DNA from: Sporocytophaga myxococcoides
GTDB lineage: Bacteria > Bacteroidota > Bacteroidia > Cytophagales > Cytophagaceae
Assembly (NCBI RefSeq): GCF_000775915.1
Contig: NZ_BBLT01000003.1
Span: 372,001 to 436,000, forward strand
DNA length: 64,000 nucleotides
Reading direction: 5' to 3'
Under the pieces are notes generated by a model. That model saw nothing but the letters and a program-made list of their open reading frames with translations, was not told where the DNA came from and did not search any database. Position 1 is the stretch's first letter. Each line of letters opens with the position of its first letter. Below are positions 1 to 8,819 of the stretch, piece after piece. A program made the translations under genes and the position numbers.

Positions 1-305
1 CTATCAGGGTCAGCAATTAATGGAAAATTAACATTGGTATTCTGAGTTTCATTGATATCGTTGATCCAGCCATTGTGATCAGAAAGTGGATCTACGCTTA
101 CTGCTATTACCTTTGTATTTCTCTTATCGAATTCACCTTTAATTTTAGCAACGGCTCCAAGTTCGGTCGTACACACTGGAGTATAATCTTTTGGGTGTGA
201 AAATAAAATAGCCCAGCTATTTCCTATCCATTCGTGGAAGTTTACTGTTCCCTGGGTTGTTTCCGCCGTAAAATCCGGTGCGATATCTCCTAAACGTAAT
301 GACAT
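1..305 (-). CDS. 1-Cys peroxiredoxin (partial, C-terminus beyond window)
   Basis: Reading leftward from ATG at 305 gives an open frame of about 101 codons that runs off the window edge. The N-terminus shows the thioredoxin-fold AhpC/TSA pattern: GDIAPDF, then HPKDYTPVCTTELG, the peroxidatic-cysteine loop of peroxiredoxins. The PVCTTE form and the following ADP stretch are typical of the Prx6/1-Cys subfamily, which reduces H2O2 and organic hydroperoxides in the cytoplasm. The gene is divergent from the OsmC gene at 462, giving an oxidative-stress pair with a shared intergenic region of about 156 bp. The 1-Cys assignment rests on the N-terminal part only, because the C-terminus is not visible. 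Confidence 0.9.
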   Translation of the reverse strand, partial: MSLRLGDIAPDFTAETTQGTVNFHEWIGNSWAILFSHPKDYTPVCTTELGAVAKIKGEFDKRNTKVIAVSVDPLSDHNGWINDINETQNTNVNFPLIADPD

Positions 306-461
306 ATTTTTTGTAGGTTTATTTATTTTTGTTAATTGCGATGAATTTATAAAAGAATTCTGATCTGACAAACCAAATAAATTTATTCTGGTTACAATTT
401 AAGTTGTATAATTCCCATATTCAGTTTTAAAACAAATTTTTAACCTAAAAAATCCAATATT

Positions 462-902
462 ATGATACGCACTGCAAATGCTGCCTGGAAAGGCGATTTG
501 AAATCAGGAACTGGTTCCATCAATACTGAAAGTGGTCTGGTAAAAGACGCTACATACAATTTTGCCCGTCGTTTTGAAAATGAAAAGGGTACAAATCCTG
601 AGGAACTTCTTGGCGCCGCTCATGCTGCCTGCTTTGCTATGGCTCTAAGCCATGGTCTTGCTACTTCAGGATTTACACCTGTAAAGGTTCACGTGGAGGA
701 TAAAGTGAAACTTGAAAAGGTGGGAGATGGTTTTAGCATTACAACTATCGAGATTAACTGCATTGCTGATGTTCCTGGAATCTCTGAAAGTGAATTTTTA
801 AAATTCGCGGAAGACACTAAGAAAGGCTGTCCTGTTTCTAAAGCATTAACAGGCGTTACTTTTATCTTAAATGCAAAGCTTAAGTCAGGAGTTTCTGCCT
901 AA
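462..902 (+). CDS. OsmC/Ohr-family peroxide resistance protein
   Basis: The 146-aa protein has the normal length for OsmC. Family features are NPEELLGAAHAACFAMAL, with the first redox cysteine at C57, and KKGCPVSKAL, with the second at C123. These two cysteines form the thiol peroxidase site that reduces organic hydroperoxides. The closing S-K-A-L segment is the OsmC signature. It sits opposite a 1-Cys peroxiredoxin, which supports a shared antioxidant role. There is no signal peptide, so it is cytoplasmic. OsmC and Ohr subfamilies are hard to separate by eye; the sequence looks closer to OsmC. Confidence 0.92.
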   Translation: MIRTANAAWKGDLKSGTGSINTESGLVKDATYNFARRFENEKGTNPEELLGAAHAACFAMALSHGLATSGFTPVKVHVEDKVKLEKVGDGFSITTIEINCIADVPGISESEFLKFAEDTKKGCPVSKALTGVTFILNAKLKSGVSA

Positions 903-921
903 TAAAAATGGCTTAAAGGAA

Positions 922-957
922 AAGAGAGGGCTATATTCCTTTATTTTGTCCTCTCTT
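922..957. terminator. Possible bidirectional terminator between convergent genes
   Basis: An 8-bp inverted repeat (AAGAGAGG at 922-929, CCTCTCTT at 950-957) lies between the osmC-like gene and the convergent flavoprotein gene. T-rich sequence follows on both sides, but the 20-base loop is long, so this is a weak call. Confidence 0.4.
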
Positions 958-966
958 ATCTTTAGA

Positions 967-2475
967 TTATATTTTTGTAAATGTATCGTTTTGCACCAGC
1001 TCGAAATATTCGCCTTTCTCATTGCAACCTCTGCACTTAAGCATGTCCTTGAAAATCTCTGGCTTCAGTATGGATTTTCCCTTAAGCATTCTTACGCATT
1101 CTTGGATGCCTTCTATGATCGAAGGGTGGGGGTGTATTAGTTCAGCAAGTTCTTCAATTCCTTTGTCCATGGATATTAATAAAGCCACAGCCTGAATAGC
1201 ACTTGATGCATGCACTCCTACAGCGCGCATTCCGAGGATTTTCATCTCCTCATCATTGGTTACAAGTATTTTAAAGAAGCCATTCGTATTTCTCATTGCT
1301 ATGGCTCTGGGTATCAGACTATAGTCGATACTTACGACCCGATAAGGTATTCCTTTGCTTCTTGCTTCCTGTTCATTCATTCCTACGCCAGCGGTTTCCG
1401 GACTCAGGAACATGATGGTTGAAATGTTTTTATAGGTCAGTGGTTTAGGATTAAGACCAAACATTTTTTCCACAGCATGTCTGCCCTCAAGTTCACCGAC
1501 GTTGGCAAGTGCAAAATCCGAGGTAAGATCTCCTACTGCATATATGTTTGCCACGGTTGTTCTCGTGTCTTCATTGACAACAGTACAATTGTCATTAATT
1601 ACTACTCCTACTTCCTTGGCGCCAAGGTTTTCGGTGTTTGGAACTCTACCCACTGAAACAAGCGCTTTCTCTACATTGTATATTTCAGAACGACCGTCTT
1701 TGTATCGGAGTTCATATTCTACCCTACCGTTTTTTATTTCCATCCTTACCAATTGTGAGTTTTTATGAATGGTAACACCATTATCCTCAAGGTTTGTTTG
1801 TGTTGTGAGGGAAATGTCTTCATCCTCAAAGGGCAGGATACGGTCTGCTTTGTCAATCAGATTTACTTTTGTCCTTCCAAAATTGGAAAATATAGTTGCC
1901 CATTCGCAACCTATTACTCCTGCTCCGAGAATTACCATACTTTCCGGAAAGTCAGTAAAGCATTCTATGCCATCACTAGTTACTATTATTTTTTCATCTA
2001 TAGGTATGTGAGCAAGTTTTCTGGGTCTGCTTCCGGTTGCCAGCACTATGTTATCAGCTGAAATAATTTCCTCATCGCCATTACTTTTTTTGAGAAGTAC
2101 TTCGTTGGCAGAGACTAATCTGGCTTCTGCTTTGATATAACTAAAGAGGTCTTTTTTCTTTCTCTGAAGCAGAAGAATGTGGGTTTCAAGCTGCACTTTT
2201 CTGAGAAAAATGGCTTCTTTAACATCATTAAGAATTTCCTTAAAATCTACCTTTATTTCTGTACATGCATATTTTTGAAGCCTCTTTCTGGCAAGAGATA
2301 CATCTCTGGAAAGTTCCCAGAAGGTTTTGGATGATAGTGCTCCATTGTAAACTCCTGCCCCTCCGATTTTGTTTTTTTCAACAAAAAGTACTCTCTTGTT
2401 GAGGTCCAAAGCCCTCATTGCAGCAGCATATCCGGCAGGGCCGCCCCCAATCACACATATATCAAATCGATTCAT
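967..2475 (-). CDS. Dihydrolipoamide-dehydrogenase-like flavoprotein lacking the redox disulfide
   Basis: The 502-aa protein has the class I pyridine-nucleotide-disulfide oxidoreductase layout: FAD motif VIGGGPAGYAAA (residues 8-19), FAD-loop ATGSRP, NAD motif ILGAGVIGCEWA, second FAD motif YAVGDLT, and the C-terminal dimerisation domain with HPHP (H450) and E455 where lipoamide dehydrogenase has its His-Glu pair. The active-site GGTCxNxGCxPSK is replaced: residues 38-50 read GGAGVYNGALSSK, so both cysteines are lost (G41 and A46). It therefore cannot work as a normal disulfide reductase. It may be a transhydrogenase or another NAD(P)H oxidoreductase, since SthA also has an altered motif. An extra tail of about 35 residues carries CRGC. 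It is not next to any 2-oxoacid dehydrogenase genes. Confidence 0.85.
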   Translation of the reverse strand: MNRFDICVIGGGPAGYAAAMRALDLNKRVLFVEKNKIGGAGVYNGALSSKTFWELSRDVSLARKRLQKYACTEIKVDFKEILNDVKEAIFLRKVQLETHILLLQRKKKDLFSYIKAEARLVSANEVLLKKSNGDEEIISADNIVLATGSRPRKLAHIPIDEKIIVTSDGIECFTDFPESMVILGAGVIGCEWATIFSNFGRTKVNLIDKADRILPFEDEDISLTTQTNLEDNGVTIHKNSQLVRMEIKNGRVEYELRYKDGRSEIYNVEKALVSVGRVPNTENLGAKEVGVVINDNCTVVNEDTRTTVANIYAVGDLTSDFALANVGELEGRHAVEKMFGLNPKPLTYKNISTIMFLSPETAGVGMNEQEARSKGIPYRVVSIDYSLIPRAIAMRNTNGFFKILVTNDEEMKILGMRAVGVHASSAIQAVALLISMDKGIEELAELIHPHPSIIEGIQECVRMLKGKSILKPEIFKDMLKCRGCNEKGEYFELVQNDTFTKI

Positions 2476-2839
2476 AAAAATATTTTCTTCAAAAAAGATT
2501 CTCAGTACATAACAGAAAACCTTTCCTTTAAAATCATGTCCTAATTAAATTGTTTCTTCTAACGATTAAAACTTTATTTGGATTTTTTTCCGGATTATTT
2601 CCGGTCTGTCTTGATCAAACATATTTACATTTTATGAATTTTATTTAATGTAATTGAATTCTTCGATTTAGATCCCGGACTTCCTATTCCTGATTAGCAT
2701 AATTATTTATAAATCAGAGTAAAGATAAAGGTCTAAGTGAAGCATTAAATTTTATTATTAATAAAATATTCATTAGTTTTCTCCATAAAATTATTAAAAG
2801 GGGCGATAAAAGTTTGTTTTATATAGGTGAAAAACTGTT
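2476..2839. other. Intergenic region between divergent genes
   Basis: This 364-bp AT-rich gap separates the divergent flavoprotein and coiled-coil genes and must hold both promoters. No convincing TTTG/TAnnTTTG pair, strong hairpin or ORF was seen in it. Confidence 0.5.
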
Positions 2840-3775
2840 ATGGAAAATACTGGCAATACTGGTGGACAACGCCCGAAAAAGGATAGTTCTAAAACTATAC
2901 TTGTCCTTGTTATTGTTGCTTTAATTGGAGTAATCTGTACATTGATTTATTCCAACATGCAGCTTAGTGATGAGCTCGAAATCAGAAGTCAGCAGATGGA
3001 AGCTGATAGTACAAGCCATTCTTTAAAAACTCAGGAACTTGATGAGCTTGCTCTGGCTTATGAAAGAATCAGAATGGAACGTGAGGAGCTTGGTCTGACG
3101 AAGGATTCTCTAGATAAAAAAATTGATTCTTTAAATCTGTTCATTGCAGAAGTTCGGAAAGGAAATGGCAAGGCAATAAGTCATATGAAACAGATGATAA
3201 CCAGGCTTAAGTCAGAACTTGCCAAAGAAGATAATCAGATCACTGCACTCAAAAGAGAACGCGATTCATTGAAGGTTAATGTTAAGACATTGACAAAAAG
3301 AACTCGGCAGATGATAGATTCTTTGAATTATCTTCATGTAACAAGGGAAGAACTTGAAGAAAAAGTAGCGCAAGCATCAATTTTAAAAGCTGAAAATATT
3401 AAGGTAACTGCAATAAATGCGAAAGGTAAAGAATTTGAAAAGGATCAATACAAAGCAAAGAATGTTGATAAACTTAAGATTACCTTTGTTTTAGCTGATA
3501 ACATTGTAGCAAGAAAGGATAAAAAGAATCTGACTATGCGTCTGATAGAACCAAGCGGAGTGGTACTTTTTGATCTATCCAGTGGTGGTGGTTTTTTTAA
3601 AGCAGAGGGAAAGGAGCTGGCTTTTACTGAAAATCAGACTATTCATTTCGATAATACTAAACAGACTGTAACTTTCTATTATATGAAAGGTGGCTCATAT
3701 AAAGTAGGGACCTACACTATAGAACTATATTCAGACGGACACAAAATAGGAGAGGCCGATCTGCAGATAAAATAA
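2840..3775 (+). CDS. Membrane-anchored coiled-coil protein of unknown function
   Basis: The 311-aa protein is not recognised as a named family. It has a short hydrophilic N-terminus rich in Asn, Gly and Lys, one transmembrane segment (about residues 19-38), and a long heptad-like, charged helical stretch (about 40-190, rich in E, K, L, R and D) predicted to be a coiled coil. It ends in a beta-rich domain (about 195-311) with alternating hydrophobic residues. The topology suggests a cytoplasmic N-tip and a periplasmic coiled coil plus beta-domain. Proteins of this plan are common in Bacteroidota, but their function is not known to me. It stands alone and ends in a strong terminator. Confidence 0.8.
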   Translation: MENTGNTGGQRPKKDSSKTILVLVIVALIGVICTLIYSNMQLSDELEIRSQQMEADSTSHSLKTQELDELALAYERIRMEREELGLTKDSLDKKIDSLNLFIAEVRKGNGKAISHMKQMITRLKSELAKEDNQITALKRERDSLKVNVKTLTKRTRQMIDSLNYLHVTREELEEKVAQASILKAENIKVTAINAKGKEFEKDQYKAKNVDKLKITFVLADNIVARKDKKNLTMRLIEPSGVVLFDLSSGGGFFKAEGKELAFTENQTIHFDNTKQTVTFYYMKGGSYKVGTYTIELYSDGHKIGEADLQIK

Positions 3776-3800
3776 CTTCTTCTCAAGTATAATTTATAAA

Positions 3801-3828
3801 GGACCATGCAGTCTATGGTCCTTTTTTT
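3801..3828 (+). terminator. Rho-independent terminator
   Basis: Stem GGACCAT (3801-3807) pairs with ATGGTCC (3815-3821) around a 7-base loop, followed directly by seven T. It lies 25 bp after the stop of the coiled-coil gene. Confidence 0.85.
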
Positions 3829-4106
3829 CATAAAAATCATTAAAAACAGAGTCCAGTTTGTTCTGGAAAAATTCAGGTGATACATTCTATTCACATAGGT
3901 GTAGGCCCCTTTAATAATTTTTTCTATTGGTATCTCAGTGTTTTCTTTATTGTTCCCACCATCTTCTTCTAATCTTATTTGCACTTAAAAAGTAAAGAAA
4001 AAGTGCCACTAATACATATGAAGTTGTGGATTTCGTTAAGGATGTTTTATTTTATGCTTGGATTATGGTTTTAAAAATTGAAGGTCTTTATAATCTCTAA
4101 TGGTAT
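3829..4106. other. Intergenic region upstream of APC permease
   Basis: This AT-rich gap of about 280 bp has no convincing gene. A minus-strand reading crosses it but runs through the terminator and into the preceding gene, so it was not called. The permease promoter is presumably here, but no clear TAnnTTTG box was found. Confidence 0.4.
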
Positions 4107-5447
4107 ATGGGAAATGGGGGCAGTAACGGGAAAAATAAAATAGGTCTTATCAGTGCTATATGCGTGGTTGTGGCAAGCATGATAGGAACAGGCGTATTTA
4201 CCGGACTAGGATTTCAGGCAGCAGGTATAAAATCGGTTTCTGCCTTGCTCTTGCTTTGGTTAATAAGTGGAGTAGTAACTATTTGCGGTGCCCTTACCTA
4301 TGCTGAGCTTGCTACTCATATGCCAAGATCAGGAGGTGAGTATCACTATCTCTCAAAAATTTATCACCCGATTGTTGGATTTATGAGTGGATGGATTTCA
4401 CTGACAGTAGGCTTTGCAGCTCCTATTGCAGTGTCTGCGATGGCATTTGGTTTTTATATCTCCAAAATTAATCAAATGGATAAAGCTTTATTAGCCACAT
4501 GTCTTATAACTGGTCTCACCGCGCTTAATCTTTTTGGTTTAAAAACTGGCAGCAGATTTCATAACCTTGCCACAATTTTTAATGTAGTTCTTATCATCAC
4601 ATTCATATTTGCGGGTTATTTTTTTGTGGAATCGAAGCACTTTCAGTTATCCTTTTCCCGGCCAGACTTGTCTGCTATTATGGATCCAGCTTTTGCTGTA
4701 TCACTTATTTATGCCTCTTTTGCTTATTCAGGATGGAATTCTGCAGCTTATATAGCAGGTGAAGTTTCAGAACCGGAAAAAAATCTCCCCAAGGCTTTAT
4801 TCTTCGGTACATTGATTGTGTTGGTCTTATATTTATTTTTGAATTTTATTTTTCTTTATAACGTACCTGTTGAGGACCTTGCAGGGAGAGTGGAGATTGG
4901 TTTCATCGCAGGAATAAAGGTTTTTGGTTTAGTTGGTGGAAAAATGATGGCCCTGCTGATCTCACTTGGTCTGATAGCCTCTGTAAATGCATTGATAATC
5001 ACCGGACCCAGAGTGTCTCAGACAATGGGGGAAGATTATCCCGCTCTTAAGAAAATTTCAGTTAACAATAGATTTAGATCACCATGGATTGCAATACTGC
5101 TTCAGTCTTTTATTGCGCTTTCACTAATTTATACATCTACATTTGAGTCTGTAATTACTTATATAGGTTTTACCATCAATTTATCTACAACCCTTACAGT
5201 TGCAGGAGTTTTTATATTCAGGCTGAGAATGGAAAAAAAATATGGGAACAAGAAGGAATACAGAACATGGGGATATCCATTCGTTCCGGTTATTTTTATT
5301 CTGCAACAGTGCTGGATGTTATTTTATCTTGGAAAAGAAAAGAGTGAAGCATCTCTTGCAGGACTCATTACGGTTGCAATTGGTGTTTTACTTTATTTTA
5401 TCGTCGATAGAAAGAATCATAAGAGAGAAGTCATAGATATGCCCTAA
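4107..5447 (+). CDS. APC-superfamily amino acid permease
   Basis: The 446-aa polytopic membrane protein has about twelve hydrophobic segments. The first helix carries IGLISAICVVVASMIGTGVF, the GTGVF substrate-binding break of APC transporters, followed by the conserved YAELATHMPRSGGEY of TM3 and its loop. It is expected to import amino acids (or exchange them) by proton or substrate antiport across the inner membrane. The substrate cannot be read from the sequence. It is followed 29 bp later by a very small lipoprotein gene on the same strand, possibly co-transcribed. Confidence 0.93.
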   Translation: MGNGGSNGKNKIGLISAICVVVASMIGTGVFTGLGFQAAGIKSVSALLLLWLISGVVTICGALTYAELATHMPRSGGEYHYLSKIYHPIVGFMSGWISLTVGFAAPIAVSAMAFGFYISKINQMDKALLATCLITGLTALNLFGLKTGSRFHNLATIFNVVLIITFIFAGYFFVESKHFQLSFSRPDLSAIMDPAFAVSLIYASFAYSGWNSAAYIAGEVSEPEKNLPKALFFGTLIVLVLYLFLNFIFLYNVPVEDLAGRVEIGFIAGIKVFGLVGGKMMALLISLGLIASVNALIITGPRVSQTMGEDYPALKKISVNNRFRSPWIAILLQSFIALSLIYTSTFESVITYIGFTINLSTTLTVAGVFIFRLRMEKKYGNKKEYRTWGYPFVPVIFILQQCWMLFYLGKEKSEASLAGLITVAIGVLLYFIVDRKNHKREVIDMP

Positions 5448-5476
5448 AAGTTATAAACCTATTTTTATAATTAATT

Positions 5477-5635
5477 ATGTGGAAAGCAAATAAACTCTTT
5501 TATTATTTCTCTGCCTTTGCAATATTAATAACGGGTTGTACAAGTGATATTCAAAAGGAAAGGCCATATAAGGACAGTCTTGAACAGCAAAGGAACCAAG
5601 ACACTTTAAAGATTGACGAACCTATGCAGGTTTAG
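5477..5635 (+). CDS. Small lipoprotein, 52 aa
   Basis: An ATG at 5477 opens a 52-codon frame ending in TAG at 5633-5635. The product starts MWKANK, continues with a hydrophobic core, and has the lipobox LITGC with Cys at residue 21. A short hydrophilic tail of 31 residues follows, rich in Lys, Asp and Gln. This is a complete lipoprotein signal on a very short body, similar to entericidin-like or other small Bacteroidota lipoproteins. Function is unknown. It sits just after the APC permease gene, 29 bp downstream. Confidence 0.6.
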   Translation: MWKANKLFYYFSAFAILITGCTSDIQKERPYKDSLEQQRNQDTLKIDEPMQV

Positions 5636-5783
5636 CTTGAGTCAATGTGACTTTTTAAATTGCCTTTTAACATTAAGGTTGGTTAGTGCAACTGAATATA
5701 ATCGTCGTACTAATAAAACACACTAAGGTTTAAACATTTGTAAGTAATTTCTGATTAAGGAATAAACAAAATGTTTATAACTG

Positions 5784-6980
5784 ATGAAAAGTAAAGTGAT
5801 CTTCAACGGTGTTTTATTATCGCTGCTTTTCTCTTCTGTTACAGCCTTTGCTCAGGATGAAAATATTACTCTTCTTCTGCATAAAGATACAACTGCTGCA
5901 ATCAGAAGGGTGGTTCAACACCCCTACAAATTCAGGGTTCAGGTTGCTTATACTCAGGTACGGAAAAATTCTGATGGCAAACGGACGTTCGTTGCATCTG
6001 ATTTCAGGATTAATGATGATGAGTATTTTTATCCGGCTACTCTTGTTAAACTTCCGATAGCTGCTCTTGCTCTGGAAAAAATAAATGGCCTTCATATAGG
6101 CGGTCTTTCCAAAGATTCTTATCTGAAGATCCTTGCTCCCCATGTTTCAAAGGAAGAAAAACCTTCGACTATCCGTGAAAATATCATAAGAATGCTGGTT
6201 CTCAATGATAAGAATGCTTTTAACCGTCTTTATGATTTTCTTGGGCAGGAATATATCAATCATAGACTGGAACAACTGGGCTATAAAAAGACACGAATAA
6301 TTCAGAGGTTTTTTGCCAGAAGTGCTGAAGATAGCAGAACTACTGGGCCATACATTATCACTGATAGTCTAGGTAAAACTTTATATAATGGAGAGAAAGT
6401 AACCTGTAGGAAAAAGTTGTATAATCCGACTAAAGAAACAAAAATCGGAACAGGTTATATGGACGGAAAAAGGTTTGTGAGAGTAGCGAAGGATTTTCAT
6501 AACAGTAACAACTTTCCACTCAGTGAAGCGCATAGGATGCTTATATCTGTTATATACCCTGAAGAAACAGCCCTGGAAAACAGATTCAATATCAGCTCAG
6601 AAGATTTCGAATTTCTTAAGTCAGCTTTAGGATACTATCCAAGAGAAGCAGGTATATTAGAATGGATGAATAATGAAAAGATTTATGACACTCAGGAGAA
6701 ATTTTTATTTGCAGGGGCATCTAAAGATACTCTTCCAAGTGGATTAAGAATTTATAACAAAGCAGGTTTTGATTATGGTTTCATCGCTGACTGTGCCTAT
6801 ATTCAAGACAAAGAGAAGGATGTTGAATTTTTTGTTTCTGCTGTTTTATACACCAACAGCAAAGATATTTTAAGTGAAGAAGGATACGAGTATAAAGAAA
6901 ATGGTTATCCTTTTTTAAAAGAATTAGGTAAATTGATATATTATCACGAAATTCGAATCAAAGATATAACTGTCAAATAA
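5784..6980 (+). CDS. Class A beta-lactamase-fold protein with altered catalytic motifs
   Basis: The 398-aa protein has a signal peptide (about residues 1-23, ending AFAQ) and resembles the serine beta-lactamase/D-Ala transpeptidase-like family, especially YPAxxVKLPIAALALEKI and the later NKAGFDYGFIADCAYI segment. The SxxK nucleophile motif reads TLVK (T86-K89; the codon at 6039-6041 is ACT), the SDN-loop region reads LNDKNAFNRL, and the KTG motif appears as K326-A-G328. The usual nucleophilic Ser is therefore absent. It may use Thr, or it may be a non-catalytic peptidoglycan or substrate binder. It is exported to the periplasm and is not linked to an ampR-type regulator. Confidence 0.75.
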   Translation: MKSKVIFNGVLLSLLFSSVTAFAQDENITLLLHKDTTAAIRRVVQHPYKFRVQVAYTQVRKNSDGKRTFVASDFRINDDEYFYPATLVKLPIAALALEKINGLHIGGLSKDSYLKILAPHVSKEEKPSTIRENIIRMLVLNDKNAFNRLYDFLGQEYINHRLEQLGYKKTRIIQRFFARSAEDSRTTGPYIITDSLGKTLYNGEKVTCRKKLYNPTKETKIGTGYMDGKRFVRVAKDFHNSNNFPLSEAHRMLISVIYPEETALENRFNISSEDFEFLKSALGYYPREAGILEWMNNEKIYDTQEKFLFAGASKDTLPSGLRIYNKAGFDYGFIADCAYIQDKEKDVEFFVSAVLYTNSKDILSEEGYEYKENGYPFLKELGKLIYYHEIRIKDITVK

Positions 6981-7000
6981 AGTAACCCTAAAAAAAGCAG

Positions 7001-7030
7001 AGAGGACCGCCCTAACGGTCCTCTTTCTCT
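7001..7030. terminator. Bidirectional terminator between convergent genes
   Basis: A 9-bp perfect stem (AGAGGACCG 7001-7009, CGGTCCTCT 7016-7024) has a 6-base loop. It is preceded by an A-run and followed by a pyrimidine run. It lies between the ends of the beta-lactamase-like gene and the GldM gene. Confidence 0.65.
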
Positions 7031-7038
7031 TTCACATG

Positions 7039-8634
7039 TTAGTAAAGAGTTACCACCTCAGGTTTATCAGGCATCTTCACATCTTCAAGTTCTCCCTTGT
7101 AATTTCTTCTTTTAACTTGTTTTATATCAATAATTAGATTGTCATTCGCATTAAGTTGTGTACTAATGTCATTAACGCTAATGGTAGCCGATTTGAAAGT
7201 TTTTGCAGGACCTCCCCTTCTTCCACGCCCAACAGTCATAGCCCATTCAGTAATAGTATAGATAGATTCTTGCGGAAGTAATTTTTGGAAATCAGGGTTG
7301 GGTATAATTCTTACACTAATGTTCTTAACTGTTACTGCTTCTACTCCCATACGAGGATCTACAACCTTTCCATTGACCCTTACTTCAACTGTTGGTGGTG
7401 GAATAAGTCTTACAAGATACTTTTCTTCTCCAATATAATAGCCATTGCTGCTTACTTTTAAAGAAATAGTAGGTATGCTTCCTGATGGGATTATCGTTAC
7501 TTCTCCCTTCCTACTTCCTTTTATAAAGCTTGCACCATCTACCCTATAATCCGGATTATAATTATTGCCAAGAGCAGGTACCTGAACATTCAACTTATTG
7601 CTGCAATTTTTATAAAGTGCTGGTGGATTACCAGATTGAACCTGAATAACTGGTTGTGTTACAATATAATCTTCTGTAATACTATAAATGGTATCTGTTC
7701 CATCAGGATTTTTCATTTTAATTTTTCCTGTCCAGGTCTTCTTTATTTCACCGTTCACATAATTTCCGCCACTGGCTGTGAAAGAATATTTTCCTATTCC
7801 ATTGTCATCAACATTAAGGGTTGATTCCCCAATATGGATATTTGGTTTTGCGGAGGACATCACAGCTCCCATAAATACATCAGCTTCATACTTCATACCT
7901 GCAGGAATTATTTTTGTGCCCGTTCTTACCATTGGTATTAATTTGTCCACTTTATGCTCATCTGCATCAAGCTTTTTGCTTTTCTCATCCAGAACAACAG
8001 CTTCTATTCCTACCACTCTCGATTCCATTTCGCTTAATGCAGCCAGAGCTGCGACTAATGGCGTCTGACCAAAATTCAATTCTGCAAAATCTTTGTTTCT
8101 TTGGTCCGGATTGTTTTTTAATAGAGGATCTTCGGATGCATCAAGTGCAATGGCTCCAAATTTTTTATCAGACCTTTCGTTGACAAAAGCGACATAATCA
8201 TTCAATTTTTTCTTGAGCTCATAAGCCTTACCATTTTTCGCAGCACCAATCATAATCACTTCAACTTCTGTTTCTTCCTTTGCACCTTTGAGACTTCCAT
8301 CTTCTTCCAGTCCGCCGGTCCTGGTGATCATATCCTTTTTAAGGTTATCTATGAAAGTAACAAGATCACGTGTCTTTTGGGAGATGACTTCGGCTTCTTC
8401 CTTTAATTTTACTTCATCGGCTTTATTGCCTTTCTGTTTTACTGCAGAAGCAATGTTTCTAAGTTTTTCACTGCTGATGTCTTTTGTTTCTGATACAGTC
8501 TTTTCAAGACTATCGTTGAGATACTGGAATTTGTATATCAGTGCTGAACTTACCTGAAGAGCAAGCAATGCAGTTAAGACGAGGTACATCATACCTATCA
8601 TCTTTTGTCTTGGTGTTTCTTTAGATCCTGCCAT
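7039..8634 (-). CDS. gldM: GldM-family type IX secretion / gliding motor protein
   Basis: The 531-aa protein begins MAGSKETPRQKMIGMMYLVL, the characteristic N-terminus of GldM/PorM, with a single transmembrane helix (about residues 12-33). A helical periplasmic region and then beta-rich Ig-like domains to the C-terminus follow, matching the four-domain (D1-D4) GldM plan and length (F. johnsoniae GldM is of similar size). GldM with GldL forms the proton-driven rotary motor of the T9SS, with GldM spanning the periplasm to GldK/GldN. Here the gene is alone: the convergent neighbour is a beta-lactamase-like gene and the upstream neighbour a DUF2867 gene, with no gldK, gldL or gldN in the window. 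It may be a paralogue of a core gldM elsewhere. Confidence 0.85.
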   Translation of the reverse strand: MAGSKETPRQKMIGMMYLVLTALLALQVSSALIYKFQYLNDSLEKTVSETKDISSEKLRNIASAVKQKGNKADEVKLKEEAEVISQKTRDLVTFIDNLKKDMITRTGGLEEDGSLKGAKEETEVEVIMIGAAKNGKAYELKKKLNDYVAFVNERSDKKFGAIALDASEDPLLKNNPDQRNKDFAELNFGQTPLVAALAALSEMESRVVGIEAVVLDEKSKKLDADEHKVDKLIPMVRTGTKIIPAGMKYEADVFMGAVMSSAKPNIHIGESTLNVDDNGIGKYSFTASGGNYVNGEIKKTWTGKIKMKNPDGTDTIYSITEDYIVTQPVIQVQSGNPPALYKNCSNKLNVQVPALGNNYNPDYRVDGASFIKGSRKGEVTIIPSGSIPTISLKVSSNGYYIGEEKYLVRLIPPPTVEVRVNGKVVDPRMGVEAVTVKNISVRIIPNPDFQKLLPQESIYTITEWAMTVGRGRRGGPAKTFKSATISVNDISTQLNANDNLIIDIKQVKRRNYKGELEDVKMPDKPEVVTLY

Positions 8635-8819
8635 ATTAGTATAGTATTAAGTTTCCACAAATAATAATGGCGCGCCGCTTTTAAGTCATGACTGAAGAAT
8701 TTCATCTTCGGTTTCATAATGCAGAAAGGAGAAAAAGATACAGGAGGAAAAAATATTTTTTGAAATCAGGATTAACCAATGATTTTTATTTAAATAATCA
8801 GACGGACAATCAAGAGTAT

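Noticed and set aside
3712-3984. 90-codon minus-strand frame
   Set aside because: It crosses a strong terminator and the end of the coiled-coil gene; only its N-terminal part looks protein-like.
8670-8677. GGCGCGCC octamer upstream of gldM
   Set aside because: A GC-rich palindrome in AT-rich DNA, but single, with no matching copy or role seen.
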